From contig NZ_WSJB01000003.1 in assembly GCF_009763255.1 (NCBI RefSeq), forward strand, positions 1 to 64,000: DNA of 64,000 nt. The letters are read 5' to 3'. Both the position numbers and the translations under genes were made by a program. The DNA comes from Bordetella sp. 02P26C-1. GTDB lineage: Bacteria; Pseudomonadota; Gammaproteobacteria; Burkholderiales; Burkholderiaceae_B. Below are positions 1 to 10,185 of this stretch, piece by piece (position 1 is the stretch's first letter; every line of letters begins with the position of its first letter). A model generated the notes under the pieces. The model did not search any database. It had not been told where the DNA came from and worked only from the letters and a program-made list of their open reading frames with translations.

Positions 1-174
1 GTCACGCACATCCAGCGCATAACACCGATGCTCGCCTGGCAAGGAATCCGCCAATTCACGCAAAGCCTCCCCCCGCCGCGCTACCAAGCCCAGCGTAGCC
101 CCCGCGCACGCGTATCGCCAGGCCAATGCCCGCCCCAGCCCGCTAGACGCACCCGTAATAAACACTGCAGTCAT
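1..174 (-). CDS. SDR-family oxidoreductase, N-terminal part (cut by window edge)
   Basis: Only the first 58 codons are in the window. Reading from the ATG at 172-174, the protein starts with a beta strand followed by the glycine-rich nucleotide-binding loop TGASSGLGRAL (about residues 7-17), the classical TGxxxGxG signature of short-chain dehydrogenases/reductases, and continues into ALDVRD, which matches the adenine-ring aspartate region. This indicates an NAD(P)-dependent oxidoreductase. The substrate cannot be told from this fragment. The gene runs off the left edge. Confidence 0.8.
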   Translation of the reverse strand, partial: MTAVFITGASSGLGRALAWRYACAGATLGLVARRGEALRELADSLPGEHRCYALDVRD

Positions 175-350
175 GGCAATCCGTTCAAAAGACTTTTCGC
201 GAGCTTAACAGCCCCCGGCTGCCCGATCACCATGCATAGACACCGCAGACAGCGCTCACGCATGAGAACAAAGCAAGTCATTCTGACAGATGCCGCCTAA
301 CTAGCCGCACATCCTAGAAAACCGCTGGCGGCGGCGCACAGCCCGCAATA

Positions 351-908
351 TCAATCCATCAAATCCCGCCACTTCACCATCCGTTCCCCCAGATCGAGCG
401 TGTCGCCATCCACGCTGAATCGTCCGTCACCCTGATGATGGATCAGTCGCGTTTCCTCGCGCGAGGTGTCAATCCAGATACGCTGAACCTGCAGCACCCA
501 CAAATCGTAGCGGCGCACCCAGTCTTCGTCGGCCACCCGGCATTCCAGGTTGGCCCAGCACTCGCCCACCAGGGGCGCCTGCACCATCTCGGCCGGCAGG
601 GGTGTCAACCCAAAGTGCGCGAATTTATCGAGCGTACTCCCCGAGCAATTGCCGATATCGACCACCTTCTCGGCCAGATCCACCGTCGGTACGGCCAGTA
701 CACACTCGCCGGTCTCTGATAGCGCCCGGTGGCTATGGTCCCACGGCCCAAGGACCACCCCGACTAGCGGCGGGTCGTGCAATATCATCATGTGAAATCC
801 CAGGGTCATCACATTCGCGCTGCCGTCGGCGGCGCGGGTCGATACCAACAACACAGGGCCGGATTCCAGGATGCGGTACGCCTTTTCTACGGGCAAACTG
901 TCTGGCAT
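351..908 (-). CDS. flavin reductase family protein (FMN-binding split barrel)
   Basis: A 185-residue protein with the layout of flavin reductase-like domain proteins. It has an N-terminal PVLLVSTRAADGSANVMT stretch and a GVVLGPWDHSHRALSETGE segment, where family members contact the flavin, followed by a central E-C-V-L-A-V-P strand and a conserved NCSGSTLDKF region. These proteins bind FMN and either reduce it with NAD(P)H or act as flavin-dependent enzymes. The ATG at 906-908 is preceded by AAGGAG at good spacing, which supports the start. It is followed by about 175 bp without a gene and then the SDR fragment. The exact substrate is unknown. Confidence 0.8.
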   Translation of the reverse strand: MPDSLPVEKAYRILESGPVLLVSTRAADGSANVMTLGFHMMILHDPPLVGVVLGPWDHSHRALSETGECVLAVPTVDLAEKVVDIGNCSGSTLDKFAHFGLTPLPAEMVQAPLVGECWANLECRVADEDWVRRYDLWVLQVQRIWIDTSREETRLIHHQGDGRFSVDGDTLDLGERMVKWRDLMD

Positions 909-1081
909 GGCAGAGTCTCCTTAGGGAGAGCGCACGGCGGGCCACGCCGGACGCGGGCCCCTGAGTACTGGGGCACTATTCGTTGAAAGCCGTGGCCTGA
1001 GGTGCACTGCGCCACAACACGCGGTAGTAGGACATTGCCTGCAAGTTCTGTTCCCCTGGCGTATTGGCAGGCCTGCATAAA

Positions 1082-1107
1082 AAAACAGGCCCCGCAGGGC
1101 CTGTTTT
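1082..1107 (-). terminator. Rho-independent terminator after carB
   Basis: A perfect 11-bp inverted repeat (1082-1092 and 1097-1107) with a CGCA loop. The arms are AAAACAGGCCC and its complement, so the minus-strand transcript ends in a U-rich tail. It lies 21 bp past the carB stop codon. The A-rich opposite side means it could also act on plus-strand transcription. Confidence 0.85.
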
Positions 1108-1127
1108 CATTCGAGCACGAAACCGCC

Positions 1128-4100
1128 TTACTGCTGCGGCAAGCTCGCATGCAGTTCCTGCAGAGGATAGACCTGCAGGCCCAACCCCTGACGCAGATAC
1201 TGCATCCCTTCCACCGCCGCGCGCGCACCCGCGATGGTCGTAAAGAACGTCACACGCGCCGCCAGCGACTGCGTACGAATCGTGCGCGAGTCCGCGATGG
1301 CGTTGCGGCGTTCCTCGACCGTGTTGATCACCAGCGAGATTTCGCCGTTCTTGACCATATCCACGATGTGAGGACGACCTTCGGTGACCTTGTTGACGAT
1401 TTGCACGGGAATTCCAGCCGCCTCGATCTGGGCTGCCGTACCACGCGTGGCGACGAGCTTGAAGCCCAGCTCATGCAAACCGCGAGCGACTTGCACCGCG
1501 CGCACCTTGTCCTGGTCCTTCACGCTGATAAAGGCCGTGCCGCCCTCGGGCAAACGCACACCAGCTGCGAGCTGCGATTTGACGAAAGCCTCGCCAAAGC
1601 TCATGCCCACGCCCATCACTTCGCCCGTCGACTTCATTTCCGGGCCGAGAATCGTATCCACGCCCGGGAATTTCACGAACGGGAACACGGCTTCCTTCAC
1701 CGAGAAATAATGCGGAACGATTTCGCGGGTAATGCCTTGGTCCGCCAGCGTGCGGCCAGCCATCGCGCGAGCGGCGATCTTGGCCAGCTGCAGGCCGGTC
1801 GCCTTGGACACATACGGCACCGTACGCGAGGCACGCGGGTTGACTTCGAGCACGTACACATCGCCACCCTGGATGGCGAACTGCACGTTCATCAGGCCGC
1901 TCACGTTCAGCGCACGCGCCATCATCGTCGTCTGACGCTTGATCTCGGCAATAATTTCCGGCGACAGCGAATACGGCGGCAGGCTGCAAGCCGAGTCGCC
2001 AGAGTGCACGCCAGCCTGCTCGATGTGCTCCATGACGCCACCGATGAACACCGTCTGACCATCGGCCAGGCAGTCCACATCGACTTCGGTCGCATCGTTC
2101 AGGAAGCGATCCAGCAGCACGGGCGAATCATTGCTGACCTTCACGGCCTCGCGCATATAGCGTTCGAGATCCTGCTGCTCGTGCACGATTTCCATCGCGC
2201 GGCCACCCAGCACGTAGCTGGGACGCACCACCAGCGGGTAACCGATTTCTGAAGCGTGAGCCAGCGCCTCGCCTTCGGTACGCGCGGTACGGTTAGGCGG
2301 CTGACGCAAGCCCAGCTTGTTCAGCAGTTTCTGGAAGCGCTCGCGGTCTTCGGCCACGTCGATCGACTCGGGGCTCGTGCCGATGATGGGCACACCGTTG
2401 GCTTCCAGCGCGCGGGCGAGCTTCAACGGGGTTTGACCGCCGTACTGCACGATCATGCCGACCGGGTTTTCCTTGTGTACGATTTCCAGCACGTCTTCGA
2501 GCGTCAGCGGCTCGAAATACAGACGGTCGGAGGTGTCGTAGTCAGTCGAAACCGTTTCGGGGTTGCAGTTGACCATGATGGTTTCGTAACCATCGTCGCG
2601 CAGTGCCAGCGCGGCATGCACGCAGCAATAGTCGAACTCGATACCCTGACCGATACGGTTCGGGCCGCCACCCAACACGATGATCTTCTTACGATCGGTG
2701 GGCTGCGATTCGCACTCTTCCTCATAGGTCGAGTACATGTAGGCCGTACGCGTGGCGAATTCCGCCGCGCAGGTGTCGACGCGCTTGTACACCGGGCGCA
2801 CGTTCAGCTGATGACGCAGCTTGCGAACTTCGGATTCCGCGGTATCGAGCAGGAAGGCCAGACGGCGATCCGAGAAGCCCATGCGCTTGAGTTGCCACAG
2901 GGTTTCGAAATCCAGATCGGACAGCGTCTTTTGTTCGAGCGCGAGCTCGATGTCGACGATTTCCTTGATCTGCGACAGGAACCAGGGGTCGATCTTCGTG
3001 ATCTGGTGGACTTCGTCCAGGCTAAAGCCTTGGGCAAAGGCATCGCCCACGTACCAGATACGCTCGGGACCGGGCTCGCCCAGTTCGACCTGCAGTTTTT
3101 CGCGGTCGGTGGTTTTTTGGTTCAGACCATCGACACCGACTTCCAGACCGCGCAGGGCTTTCTGGAACGATTCCTTGAAGGTGCGGCCGATCGCCATCAC
3201 CTCGCCCACCGACTTCATCTGCGTGGTCAAACGCGAATCGGCCTGCGGGAATTTTTCGAATGCGAAACGCGGCACCTTGGTGACCACGTAGTCGATCGAC
3301 GGTTCGAACGAGGCCGGCGTAGCGCCGCCGGTGATCTCGTTGCGCAGTTCGTCGAGCGTGTAGCCCACGGCCAGACGCGCGGCAACCTTGGCGATCGGGA
3401 AACCCGTGGCTTTGGAAGCCAGCGCCGAGGAACGCGACACGCGCGGGTTCATCTCGATAACGATCATGCGGCCGTTTTGCGGGTTGACCGCGAACTGCAC
3501 GTTCGAGCCGCCCGTATCAACGCCGATCTCGCGCAACACCGCGATCGAGGCGTTACGCATGATCTGGTATTCCTTGTCCGTCAGCGTCTGGGCAGGCGCG
3601 ACAGTGATGGAATCGCCGGTGTGGACGCCCATGGGGTCCAGGTTCTCGATCGAGCAAACGATGATGCAGTTATCGGCCTTGTCTCGCACGACCTCCATCT
3701 CGAACTCTTTCCAGCCGAGGAGCGATTCCTCGATCAGCAGTTCGCTGGTGGGCGAGGCTTCCAGGCCGCGACGGCAGATGGTCTCGAACTCTTCGGCGTT
3801 GTAGGCGATACCGCCGCCCGAGCCGCCCATGGTGAAGCTCGGACGGATCACGGCCGGGAAGCCCGACGTGCCGGTTTCGGCCGCGATGCGGCGCTGGACT
3901 TCCCAGGCCTCTTCCATGCTGTGGGCCACGCCCGATTTCGCCGACTCCAGACCGATGTCGGTCATGGCCTGCTTGAATTTCTGGCGATCCTCGGCTTTTT
4001 CGATGGCGTGTTCGTTCGCGCCGATCAGCTCGACGTTGTGCTTGGCCAGCACGCCGTGACGGGCCAGATCCAACGCGCAGTTCAACGCGGTCTGTCCGCC

Positions 4101-4370
4101 CATGGTGGGCAGCAGCGCATCGGGCTTCTCGCGTTCGATGATCTTTTCCACCGCCTGCCAGGTGATGGGCTCGATGTAGGTCACATCGGCCGTCTCCGGG
4201 TCGGTCATGATCGTGGCGGGGTTGCTGTTGACCAGAATGGTGCGGTAACCCTCGGCCTTGAGGGCCTTACACGCCTGGGCGCCGGAATAGTCGAATTCGC
4301 ATGCCTGCCCGATGATGATGGGGCCGGCACCGATGATGAGAATGCTTTTTAGGTCTGTACGCTTGGGCAT
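1128..4370 (-). CDS. carB: carbamoyl phosphate synthase large subunit
   Basis: This 1080-residue protein has the usual CarB length and its duplicated structure. The first ATP-grasp half (about residues 1-400) has the opening motif [19 protein letters not shown]. The second half (about 550-940) has the equivalent [21 protein letters not shown]-terminal methylglyoxal-synthase-like regulatory domain (about 940-1080) is where ornithine and UMP act in other proteobacteria. It makes carbamoyl phosphate from bicarbonate, two ATP and ammonia channelled from CarA, feeding arginine and pyrimidine synthesis. The start lies 10 bp after the carA stop, so the two genes form an operon ending at the hairpin at 1082-1107. 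Confidence 0.98.
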   Translation of the reverse strand: MPKRTDLKSILIIGAGPIIIGQACEFDYSGAQACKALKAEGYRTILVNSNPATIMTDPETADVTYIEPITWQAVEKIIEREKPDALLPTMGGQTALNCALDLARHGVLAKHNVELIGANEHAIEKAEDRQKFKQAMTDIGLESAKSGVAHSMEEAWEVQRRIAAETGTSGFPAVIRPSFTMGGSGGGIAYNAEEFETICRRGLEASPTSELLIEESLLGWKEFEMEVVRDKADNCIIVCSIENLDPMGVHTGDSITVAPAQTLTDKEYQIMRNASIAVLREIGVDTGGSNVQFAVNPQNGRMIVIEMNPRVSRSSALASKATGFPIAKVAARLAVGYTLDELRNEITGGATPASFEPSIDYVVTKVPRFAFEKFPQADSRLTTQMKSVGEVMAIGRTFKESFQKALRGLEVGVDGLNQKTTDREKLQVELGEPGPERIWYVGDAFAQGFSLDEVHQITKIDPWFLSQIKEIVDIELALEQKTLSDLDFETLWQLKRMGFSDRRLAFLLDTAESEVRKLRHQLNVRPVYKRVDTCAAEFATRTAYMYSTYEEECESQPTDRKKIIVLGGGPNRIGQGIEFDYCCVHAALALRDDGYETIMVNCNPETVSTDYDTSDRLYFEPLTLEDVLEIVHKENPVGMIVQYGGQTPLKLARALEANGVPIIGTSPESIDVAEDRERFQKLLNKLGLRQPPNRTARTEGEALAHASEIGYPLVVRPSYVLGGRAMEIVHEQQDLERYMREAVKVSNDSPVLLDRFLNDATEVDVDCLADGQTVFIGGVMEHIEQAGVHSGDSACSLPPYSLSPEIIAEIKRQTTMMARALNVSGLMNVQFAIQGGDVYVLEVNPRASRTVPYVSKATGLQLAKIAARAMAGRTLADQGITREIVPHYFSVKEAVFPFVKFPGVDTILGPEMKSTGEVMGVGMSFGEAFVKSQLAAGVRLPEGGTAFISVKDQDKVRAVQVARGLHELGFKLVATRGTAAQIEAAGIPVQIVNKVTEGRPHIVDMVKNGEISLVINTVEERRNAIADSRTIRTQSLAARVTFFTTIAGARAAVEGMQYLRQGLGLQVYPLQELHASLPQQ

Positions 4371-4380
4371 AATGCGATCT

Positions 4381-5538
4381 TTATTTCTTCTGGCCGGCCA
4401 TCTGGCTGATGAATTTGTCGAACAGCACGATGATGTCGTGCGGTCCGGGGCTGGCCTCGGGGTGGCCCTGGAAGCAGAACGCCGGACGGTCAGTCAGCTC
4501 GAAGCCCTGCAGCGTGCCGTCAAACAGCGACACGTGCGTGGTACGCGCGTTTTCCGGCAAGGTGGCCGCATCCACGCCGAACCCGTGGTTCTGGCTGGTG
4601 ATGAAAACGCGTTTGGATTGCACGTCTTGCACCGGGTGGTTCGCACCGTGGTGGCCGGTCTTCATCTTGACGGTCTTCGCGCCCACGGCCAGGCCCATGA
4701 TCTGGTGGCCCAGGCAAATACCGAAGGTCGGGATCTTGCGCTCGAGGAACTCGCGAGTTGCCTCGATGGCGTAATCGCAGGGGCCTGGATCGCCCGGGCC
4801 GTTGGCCAGGAACACGCCATCCGGATTGAGCTTCAAGACTTCCTCGGCGGTCGTCTGCGCCGGCACCAGCGTGATGCGGCATCCGCGATCGGCCAGCAAG
4901 CGCAGGATGTTGTACTTCACGCCGAAGTCATAGGCGACCACGTGGAACTGGTTTTGGTCGGGCGTGGTGAAGCTCGAACCCAGTTGCCAGGTGCCCTGCT
5001 TCCATTCCGTCGTCTCCTTGATCGAGACGACCTTGGCCAGATCCTGACCGGACATGCCAGGGAAGCTGCGAGCCAGCTCGACAGCGCGCTCGGCGTCGTC
5101 GCCGACCAGAATGCAGGCGCCCTGAGCGCCGCCTTCACGCAGAATACGCGTGAGTTTGCGTGTATCCACGCCAGAAATAGCTACGATACCCTGTGCCGCC
5201 AAGTACTCCGGCAACGACTGCGTCGCGCGAAAATTCGACACACGCGACGGACAATCGCGCACGACCAGGCCCGAAGCGAGCACGCGGGAGGTTTCCACGT
5301 CTTCTTCGTTTACGCCCGTATTACCAATGTGCGGATAAGTCAGCGTGACGATCTGGCCGTTATAGCTCGGATCAGTCAAAATTTCCTGGTAGCCAGTCAT
5401 GGCCGTATTGAATACGACCTCGGCGACCGTATAACCAGGCGCACCTATAGATACGCCTCGGAAAATGGTACCGTCCGCCAAAGCTAGAATTGCTGGAGGG
5501 AAGCGATCGGCGCCCTCGGGAAAAAGTTGCGGCAGCAC
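4381..5538 (-). CDS. carA: carbamoyl phosphate synthase small (glutaminase) subunit
   Basis: This 385-residue protein has the N-terminal CarA domain ([15 protein letters not shown], with the [17 protein letters not shown] region) and a C-terminal class I glutamine amidotransferase domain. The nucleophile is Cys275 in FGICLGHQ, and the His/Glu pair lies in GHPEASPGP. It hydrolyses glutamine and passes ammonia to CarB. The chosen start is a GTG (5536-5538), because the conserved N-terminal block begins about 13 residues later. The leader is short: a TATAAT hexamer sits at 5578-5583, about 40 bp upstream. It is the first gene of carAB and diverges from the transaldolase gene. Confidence 0.97.
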   Translation of the reverse strand: MLPQLFPEGADRFPPAILALADGTIFRGVSIGAPGYTVAEVVFNTAMTGYQEILTDPSYNGQIVTLTYPHIGNTGVNEEDVETSRVLASGLVVRDCPSRVSNFRATQSLPEYLAAQGIVAISGVDTRKLTRILREGGAQGACILVGDDAERAVELARSFPGMSGQDLAKVVSIKETTEWKQGTWQLGSSFTTPDQNQFHVVAYDFGVKYNILRLLADRGCRITLVPAQTTAEEVLKLNPDGVFLANGPGDPGPCDYAIEATREFLERKIPTFGICLGHQIMGLAVGAKTVKMKTGHHGANHPVQDVQSKRVFITSQNHGFGVDAATLPENARTTHVSLFDGTLQGFELTDRPAFCFQGHPEASPGPHDIIVLFDKFISQMAGQKK

Positions 5539-5577
5539 AGTAAACCCCGGTTTCAGAATCGATAATCAAACCTTGAA

Positions 5578-5583
5578 ATTATA
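5578..5583 (-). promoter_or_regulatory. -10 element of the carAB promoter
   Basis: On the minus strand the sequence reads GGG-TATAAT-TTC, a consensus -10 hexamer about 40 bp before the carA GTG. No good -35 hexamer is visible at 17-bp spacing, so the promoter may rely on an activator or be weak. No clear ArgR box or attenuator hairpin was seen in the short leader. Confidence 0.55.
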
Positions 5584-5713
5584 CCCTGGCAGGGCCATCC
5601 CCTACGGAAGCCGCGCCAATCAAGGCCAAACCCCGCGTTTTCCGGGGTCGAAAGAGGCTCTGGCAGGTGATAACCTAGCTCTTTCTCAACCCTAGTCTAC
5701 GCTCATCCGTCAC

Positions 5714-6667
5714 ATGTCCAGCCAGCTTGAAGCATTACGCCGCCATACCACGGTGGTTGCCGACACCGGCGATTTCGAAGCAATACGCGCTTTGCGCCCG
5801 ACTGACGCGACGACCAACCCGTCGCTGATTCTCAAGGCAGTACAGAAAGACACCTATCGCCCCTTGTTGCAACAAGTCGTACGAGATCATCGGGGCGCGA
5901 CGGCGGCGCAGCTGACTGACAGACTGTTGGTGGCGTTTGGACGCGAAATTCTGAATATTGTTCCCGGACGTGTCTCGACCGAAGTGGATGCGCGTTTGTC
6001 GTTCGATACGCGCGCCACCGTCGAGCGAGGCCGGGCGTTGATCGCGCTGTACGAGGCGGCAGGCATCCCGCGCGAGCGCGTGCTGATCAAGATCGCATCG
6101 ACCTGGGAAGGCATCCAGGCCGCGCGGGTGCTGCAGTCGGATGGGATTCGCTGCAATCTGACGTTGTTGTTCTCGCTGCCGCAGGCTATGGCTTGCGCGG
6201 ATGCGGGCGTCCAGCTGATTTCGCCGTTTGTGGGGCGAATTTATGACTGGTACAAAAAAGCGGCGGGCGCCGACTGGGTCGAAGCCGAACGCGCTGGGGA
6301 AAACGACCCGGGCGTGGAATCGGTGACCGAGATCTATCGCTATTACAAGCGTAATGGCGTGCCGACCGAGATCATGGGCGCGAGCTTTCGCAACTCCGGT
6401 CAGATCCGCGCGCTGGCGGGCTGCGATCTGTTGACCATCAGCCCGGAGCTGTTGACCGAGCTGGATCAGACCGAGGGCGATGTGCCCGCTCGACTGAGCC
6501 CGGCATACCTGCGCGACAACGTTCCCACGTACCATAAACCGGACGAAATCTGGTTCCGGACGGAACTGAACGCCAACGCCATGGCGACTGAGAAGCTGGC
6601 CGAGGGCATCCGCCTGTTCTCGGCGGACGCGGTCAAGCTGGATAAGCTGCTCGCGCAGGCTGCCTGA
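5714..6667 (+). CDS. tal: transaldolase
   Basis: This 317-residue protein has the length of TalB-type transaldolases. It carries the early [12 protein letters not shown] motif, the Schiff-base lysine (Lys126) in [10 protein letters not shown], and the [13 protein letters not shown] phosphate-binding region. It transfers a dihydroxyacetone unit between sedoheptulose 7-phosphate and glyceraldehyde 3-phosphate in the non-oxidative pentose phosphate pathway. It stands alone on the plus strand, diverging from carAB and converging on the ABC importer operon, and is followed by a hairpin at 6678-6708. Confidence 0.97.
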   Translation: MSSQLEALRRHTTVVADTGDFEAIRALRPTDATTNPSLILKAVQKDTYRPLLQQVVRDHRGATAAQLTDRLLVAFGREILNIVPGRVSTEVDARLSFDTRATVERGRALIALYEAAGIPRERVLIKIASTWEGIQAARVLQSDGIRCNLTLLFSLPQAMACADAGVQLISPFVGRIYDWYKKAAGADWVEAERAGENDPGVESVTEIYRYYKRNGVPTEIMGASFRNSGQIRALAGCDLLTISPELLTELDQTEGDVPARLSPAYLRDNVPTYHKPDEIWFRTELNANAMATEKLAEGIRLFSADAVKLDKLLAQAA

Positions 6668-6677
6668 CGGCGTTTGG

Positions 6678-6708
6678 TCGGGGGTGCGACGATCACGTTG
6701 TCCCCCGA
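6678..6708 (+). terminator. probable terminator after tal
   Basis: An inverted repeat TCGGGGG (6678-6684) / CCCCCGA (6702-6708), with additional partial pairing inside, is followed by TTTG. It lies just past the tal stop in the gap between convergent genes. The U-tract is short, so efficiency is uncertain. Confidence 0.5.
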
Positions 6709-6746
6709 TTTGCCCCACCGCGGAATGCCTGCGATGGGGTAACCGA

Positions 6747-7544
6747 TCAAAGCTTCTCGGTTTCGCCCATCTTGGGCTGCCACTTCATCAGGCGCTTTTC
6801 GCCGATGCCGACAATAAAGTCGAGCAATAGCGCGAACGCCGTCAAGACAACGATACCGGCAAACACCGTGTTGACGTCGAATGTGCCTTCCGCCTGCAGA
6901 ATCAGGTAGCCCACACCGCTGGCCGAGCCCAGATATTCACCGACCACGGCCCCGACAAACGCCAAGCCCACCGAAGTATGCAAGCTGGAAAACACCCAGC
7001 TCGTGGCCGATGGCAGATAGACATGACGCAGCAACTGACGCCGGTTCGCACCCAGCATCCGGGCGTTATCGAGTAGCGTGGGACTGACCTCGCGCACGCC
7101 TTGGTACACGTTAAAGAAAACGATGAAGAACACCAGCGTCACGGCCAGTGCGACCTTGGACCAGATGCCCAGACCGAACCACATACCGAAGATCGGTGCC
7201 AGAATCACGCGCGGCATGGAGTTGGCCGCTTTGATATACGGGTCCAGAATCGCGCTGGCGGTATTGGACAGCCCCAGCCACAGCCCAAAACCCAGCCCTG
7301 AAATCGTGCCGATAAAAAATGCGAGCACGGTTTCCGACAAGGTCACCCACAGATGGCGATAGATGTCCCCGTTGGTAACGAACCAGGCCCAGATACGGCC
7401 CCAGACCTCCAAGGGCTGACCAAAAAAGAAAGCAACCTTCGGGTCTAACGAGGCCACATACCACACGGCCACAATAATCACGAGCAGCAGCAGCTGCCAG
7501 AAGCGCAGGCCTAAACGAGAGCCCGGGTTAAACAATTTCGACAT
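6747..7544 (-). CDS. ABC transporter permease (SsuC/TauC-type)
   Basis: About 265 residues with six predicted membrane helices and the permease EAA-type loop (NARMLGANRRQLLRHVYLPS, about residues 173-192), which contacts the ATPase. It belongs to the nitrate/sulfonate/taurine/hydroxymethylpyrimidine branch of binding-protein-dependent importers. A longer in-frame reading begins inside the ATPase gene. The ATG at 7542-7544 is preferred because it yields a normal N-terminus (MSKLFNPGSRLGLRFWQ) and sits one base past the ATPase stop. It is the last gene of the operon. Confidence 0.9.
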   Translation of the reverse strand: MSKLFNPGSRLGLRFWQLLLLVIIVAVWYVASLDPKVAFFFGQPLEVWGRIWAWFVTNGDIYRHLWVTLSETVLAFFIGTISGLGFGLWLGLSNTASAILDPYIKAANSMPRVILAPIFGMWFGLGIWSKVALAVTLVFFIVFFNVYQGVREVSPTLLDNARMLGANRRQLLRHVYLPSATSWVFSSLHTSVGLAFVGAVVGEYLGSASGVGYLILQAEGTFDVNTVFAGIVVLTAFALLLDFIVGIGEKRLMKWQPKMGETEKL

Positions 7545-7545
7545 A

Positions 7546-8355
7546 TCAGGCTCGCTTTTGCTGGGCATAGCCCTTGAGCACTTCTTCACGCAACACACCC
7601 CAGATCGCGGCATGCAGTTCCACGAAGCGTGGGTGGGTGCGCACCTCGGCCACATCGCGGGGACGCGGCAGGTCAATCGCGAATTCGCCGATCGGATGCG
7701 TGCCGGGGCCGGCGGACAGCACCACCACGCGGTCACTCATGGCGATGGCTTCGTCCAGGTCATGCGTGATGAAAAGCACGGCCTTACGCTTGGCCATCCA
7801 TAGTTCGAGGACCTCGTTTTCCATCAGCTGACGCGTCTGGATATCGAGGGCCGAAAATGGCTCGTCCATCAAAATGATGTCGGGATCGCGGATGAGGGTT
7901 TGCGCCAGCATGGCGCGTTTGCGCATCCCGCCAGACATCTGGTGCGGATAGCGTTCCTCGAAGCCGCCCAGACCCACGCGACGCATCCATTCGCGGCCGC
8001 GTTCTAGCGCTTCTTCGCGCGGCACGCCGGCAAACTCCAAACCGGCAATCACATTTTCCAGGGCGCTGCGCCACGGCAGCAGCGCCTCGCCCTGGAACAT
8101 GTAGCCGGCTCGGGTGTTGATGTCTTGCAGCGGCTGCCCGAAGACCTTGACCTCGCCCGAGGATGGCCGCAGCAAACCGGCGCCCACATTCAAAAGCGTC
8201 GATTTGCCGCAGCCCGTGGGGCCGACGACCGAGACAAACTCGCCGGGCGCGATGGACAGCGTGGTGTCCTGCACGGCGGTATAGCGTTTGCCCCCGCCGT
8301 CGCGCGACACAAAGGTACACGTGATATGTTCGAATGAGAGTGCAGCGTCAGGCAT
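7546..8355 (-). CDS. ABC transporter ATP-binding protein (SsuB/TauB-type)
   Basis: This ABC ATPase has Walker A GPTGCGKSTLLNV, the Q-loop MFQGEALLPW, the signature MSGGMRKRAMLAQ, Walker B DIILMDEPFSALD and the H-loop FITHDLDEA. The call begins at MPDAALSFEHITC (ATG 8353-8355), which overlaps the 3' end of the binding-protein gene by 8 bp. The further 25 upstream in-frame codons have no family resemblance. It energises the importer formed with the adjacent permease and periplasmic protein. The cargo is not determined by the sequence. Confidence 0.93.
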   Translation of the reverse strand: MPDAALSFEHITCTFVSRDGGGKRYTAVQDTTLSIAPGEFVSVVGPTGCGKSTLLNVGAGLLRPSSGEVKVFGQPLQDINTRAGYMFQGEALLPWRSALENVIAGLEFAGVPREEALERGREWMRRVGLGGFEERYPHQMSGGMRKRAMLAQTLIRDPDIILMDEPFSALDIQTRQLMENEVLELWMAKRKAVLFITHDLDEAIAMSDRVVVLSAGPGTHPIGEFAIDLPRPRDVAEVRTHPRFVELHAAIWGVLREEVLKGYAQQKRA

Positions 8356-9388
8356 TGGGATACTTCTCGTTAGCGCGACGGGCGAACTCGTTGGTCCAGG
8401 CCTTGGCCGGATCGATCTTCGCGGCGTCAAAGCCCTTGACGTAGGCAGCCAGCGCGCGGGTCGCGGTAGCAGCGCCGTCTTCAGGGATCATGCCATTGGG
8501 CGACAGGCCGTCCATGCTTTTTTGCAGCGCGGTTTTGTAGACCTCGGGTTCGCCCAGCAGATACTGAGTGGGCACCGTTTTGGCGATCTCATCTATGCTG
8601 ACTTCGTGAATCCACTTGTCGGCGCGGACCATGGCGTTGGTCAAGGCCTGCACGGTATTGGGATTCGCATCGATGAAGGCCTGCGGCGCGTACAGCGAAC
8701 CGGCGGGCATATCGCCACCAAAGATTTCGCGTGTGTCCTTGAGGGTACGCGTATCCACGATCACGTCGATATCGCCTGCGAGCTCCAGCATCGACACGAC
8801 GGGGTCGGTGTTCGAGATCGCATCGATTTGACCGCTGCGCAACGCGGTCACCGCGCCAGCACCCGCACCCACGCCGATGAACGACACATCGCTATCTTTC
8901 AAGCCATGCTGGGCGAGGAAGAAGCTCACGACCATGTTGGTGGAAGAACCGGGCGCGGTGACGCCGATTTTCTTACCCTTCAGGTCAGCAGGACTTTTGT
9001 AGTTGGGCATCGTTTTCTTCGACACGCCAAAGCCCACCATGGGGGCACGTCCTTGCAATACGAAGGCGCGATAGAACTGGCCTTTGGATTGCATATGCAG
9101 CGTGTGTTCAAAAGCGCCGGAGACGACATCGGCGCTGCCACCCACCACGGCCTGCAGGGCCTTGGAGCCGCCGGCGAAGTCCGCAATACTGACGTCCAGG
9201 CCTTCGTCTTTGAAATAGCCTTTGATTTCCGCGATGGTCAGCGGAAGGTAGTAAACCAGTGCTTTGCCGCCGACGGCGATCTGAACTTGCTTCTTTTCCA
9301 GGGCCTGGGCGCGAACGATGGCGGGGGCCATGCTCAATGCACCGGCAGCACCGGTCAATTTCAGCAAATCACGACGGGTGATCGACAT
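8348..9388 (-). CDS. ABC transporter substrate-binding protein (NMT1/THI5-like)
   Basis: This 346-residue periplasmic protein begins MSITRRDLLKLTGAAGALSM, a twin-arginine-type leader (RRDLLK) cleaved near VRAQA. The mature part has the NMT1/THI5/SsuA two-lobe pattern: YYLPLTIAEIKGYFKDEGLD at the start, GGSKALQAVVGGSADV, and GVTAPGSSTNMVVSFFLAQH in the second lobe. Family members bind aliphatic sulfonates, nitrate, riboflavin or pyrimidine precursors, and nothing here singles out one of these. It is the first gene of a three-gene operon with overlapping junctions. No TPP-riboswitch motif was recognised upstream. Confidence 0.9.
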   Translation of the reverse strand: MSITRRDLLKLTGAAGALSMAPAIVRAQALEKKQVQIAVGGKALVYYLPLTIAEIKGYFKDEGLDVSIADFAGGSKALQAVVGGSADVVSGAFEHTLHMQSKGQFYRAFVLQGRAPMVGFGVSKKTMPNYKSPADLKGKKIGVTAPGSSTNMVVSFFLAQHGLKDSDVSFIGVGAGAGAVTALRSGQIDAISNTDPVVSMLELAGDIDVIVDTRTLKDTREIFGGDMPAGSLYAPQAFIDANPNTVQALTNAMVRADKWIHEVSIDEIAKTVPTQYLLGEPEVYKTALQKSMDGLSPNGMIPEDGAATATRALAAYVKGFDAAKIDPAKAWTNEFARRANEKYPNA

Positions 9389-9653
9389 TTAGCATCTCCT
9401 TTGCCGCATGGCGGCGTGGACGTCCATGGCGACTGCGCAGTCGTCCTGGCGTCATTTATGTGTGCATTCATCCAGGGTCGGCAGAGGGTGGCGGGCTGAA
9501 TGCCGATCCAGACGGCGCCTCCTGCCGGGCGGGATCATCATACTCCAGTGGGTATCTTGGCTGCTCTCAGGGGGTGGATAGCGGTGCGCGGGAAGCGGCT
9601 TGATGAGGTACGGAGGGGCTGATGTTGCTGGCTTAGGGGAGCGTTCTTTTGAC
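9389..9653. other. intergenic region upstream of the ABC importer operon
   Basis: No gene is supported here. The segment next to 9388 should carry the promoter of the importer operon, but no convincing -35/-10 pair or riboswitch was recognised. The short open frames lack start signals and family resemblance. Confidence 0.5.
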
Positions 9654-9786
9654 GTCCGGGGCCGGTGTGCGTGGGCGGTGCCAGCCCTGTCGCAACGGCT
9701 CGGCCCATGATCAGGGGCCTCGGCCCCCTTCGGGGACTTCCCGTCGCTCTACGGGCCGGCACCGCCCACGCACACCGACCCCGGAC
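9654..9786 (-). repeat. structured palindromic element, copy 1
   Basis: A 133-bp element with 29-bp outer arms (9654-9682 and 9758-9786) that are inverted repeats with one mismatch. Between them is a core of about 75 bp that is also present, in the opposite orientation and with about six differences, in copy 2 at 10012-10142. The core itself contains a short hairpin (GTCCCC-GAAG-GGGGxC type, read on the minus strand). The outer arms differ in sequence from copy 2 although each is self-complementary. Confidence 0.85.
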
Positions 9787-10011
9787 TCTTGATGAGGCAT
9801 GCCGCGGTTGCAATGAATAGGCGGGGGTGCGCTGAATATCCCCCGGCAAAGGCGTATTGCGTCGCATGGCGTATGCTTCAGGTATGCCTTGACGATGCAG
9901 AGAATGCCAAGGTGGACCAGTGCTGCGATGCGCCGGCTGGGAGATCAGTCGTATTGTTTGAGACTGCAAGCATTCGCGAAAGCGCACACCCATCAAATTA
10001 CGCTGACGCAA

Positions 10012-10142
10012 GCAGGAGGCGGGCGAGTAAAGGGGCAGCGGCCCGTAGAGCGGCGGGAAGTCCCCGAAGGGGACCGAGGCCCCTGCTCGTGGGCCGAGCC
10101 GCTGCGACAGGGCCGCTGCCCCTTTACTCGCCCGCCTCCTGC
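10012..10142 (+). repeat. structured palindromic element, copy 2
   Basis: A 131-bp element with perfect 33-bp inverted arms (10012-10044 and 10110-10142) around the same core as copy 1, here on the plus strand. The core includes GAAGTCCCCGAAGGGGAC and GGGCCGAGCCGCTGCGACAG. It ends about 43 bp past the recR stop, so it may also act as a transcription terminator or a 3'-end RNA stabiliser. The size and symmetry suggest a REP/MITE-like non-coding repeat family. Confidence 0.85.
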
Positions 10143-10185
10143 GTCTAAAGAACGCAACGAGCAGCCAGCAAAATCCCCACCGAAC

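Noticed and set aside
1002-2252. Long plus-strand frames antisense to carB (also 2256-4352)
   Set aside because: His/Arg-rich shadow frames opposite a strongly conserved gene, a usual artefact at this GC content.
9389-9560. Possible TPP riboswitch upstream of the NMT1/THI5-like importer
   Set aside because: The conserved CUGAGA and the second TPP-box element were not found on the minus strand.
9538-10011. Minus-strand open frame of 157 codons in the recR/ABC intergenic region
   Set aside because: It runs through the palindromic element, has no ribosome-binding site and no family resemblance; the frame is a product of high GC.
9654-10142. CRISPR array or insertion sequence ends
   Set aside because: Only two copies in inverted orientation, no regular spacers, no transposase gene nearby, and arms differ between copies.
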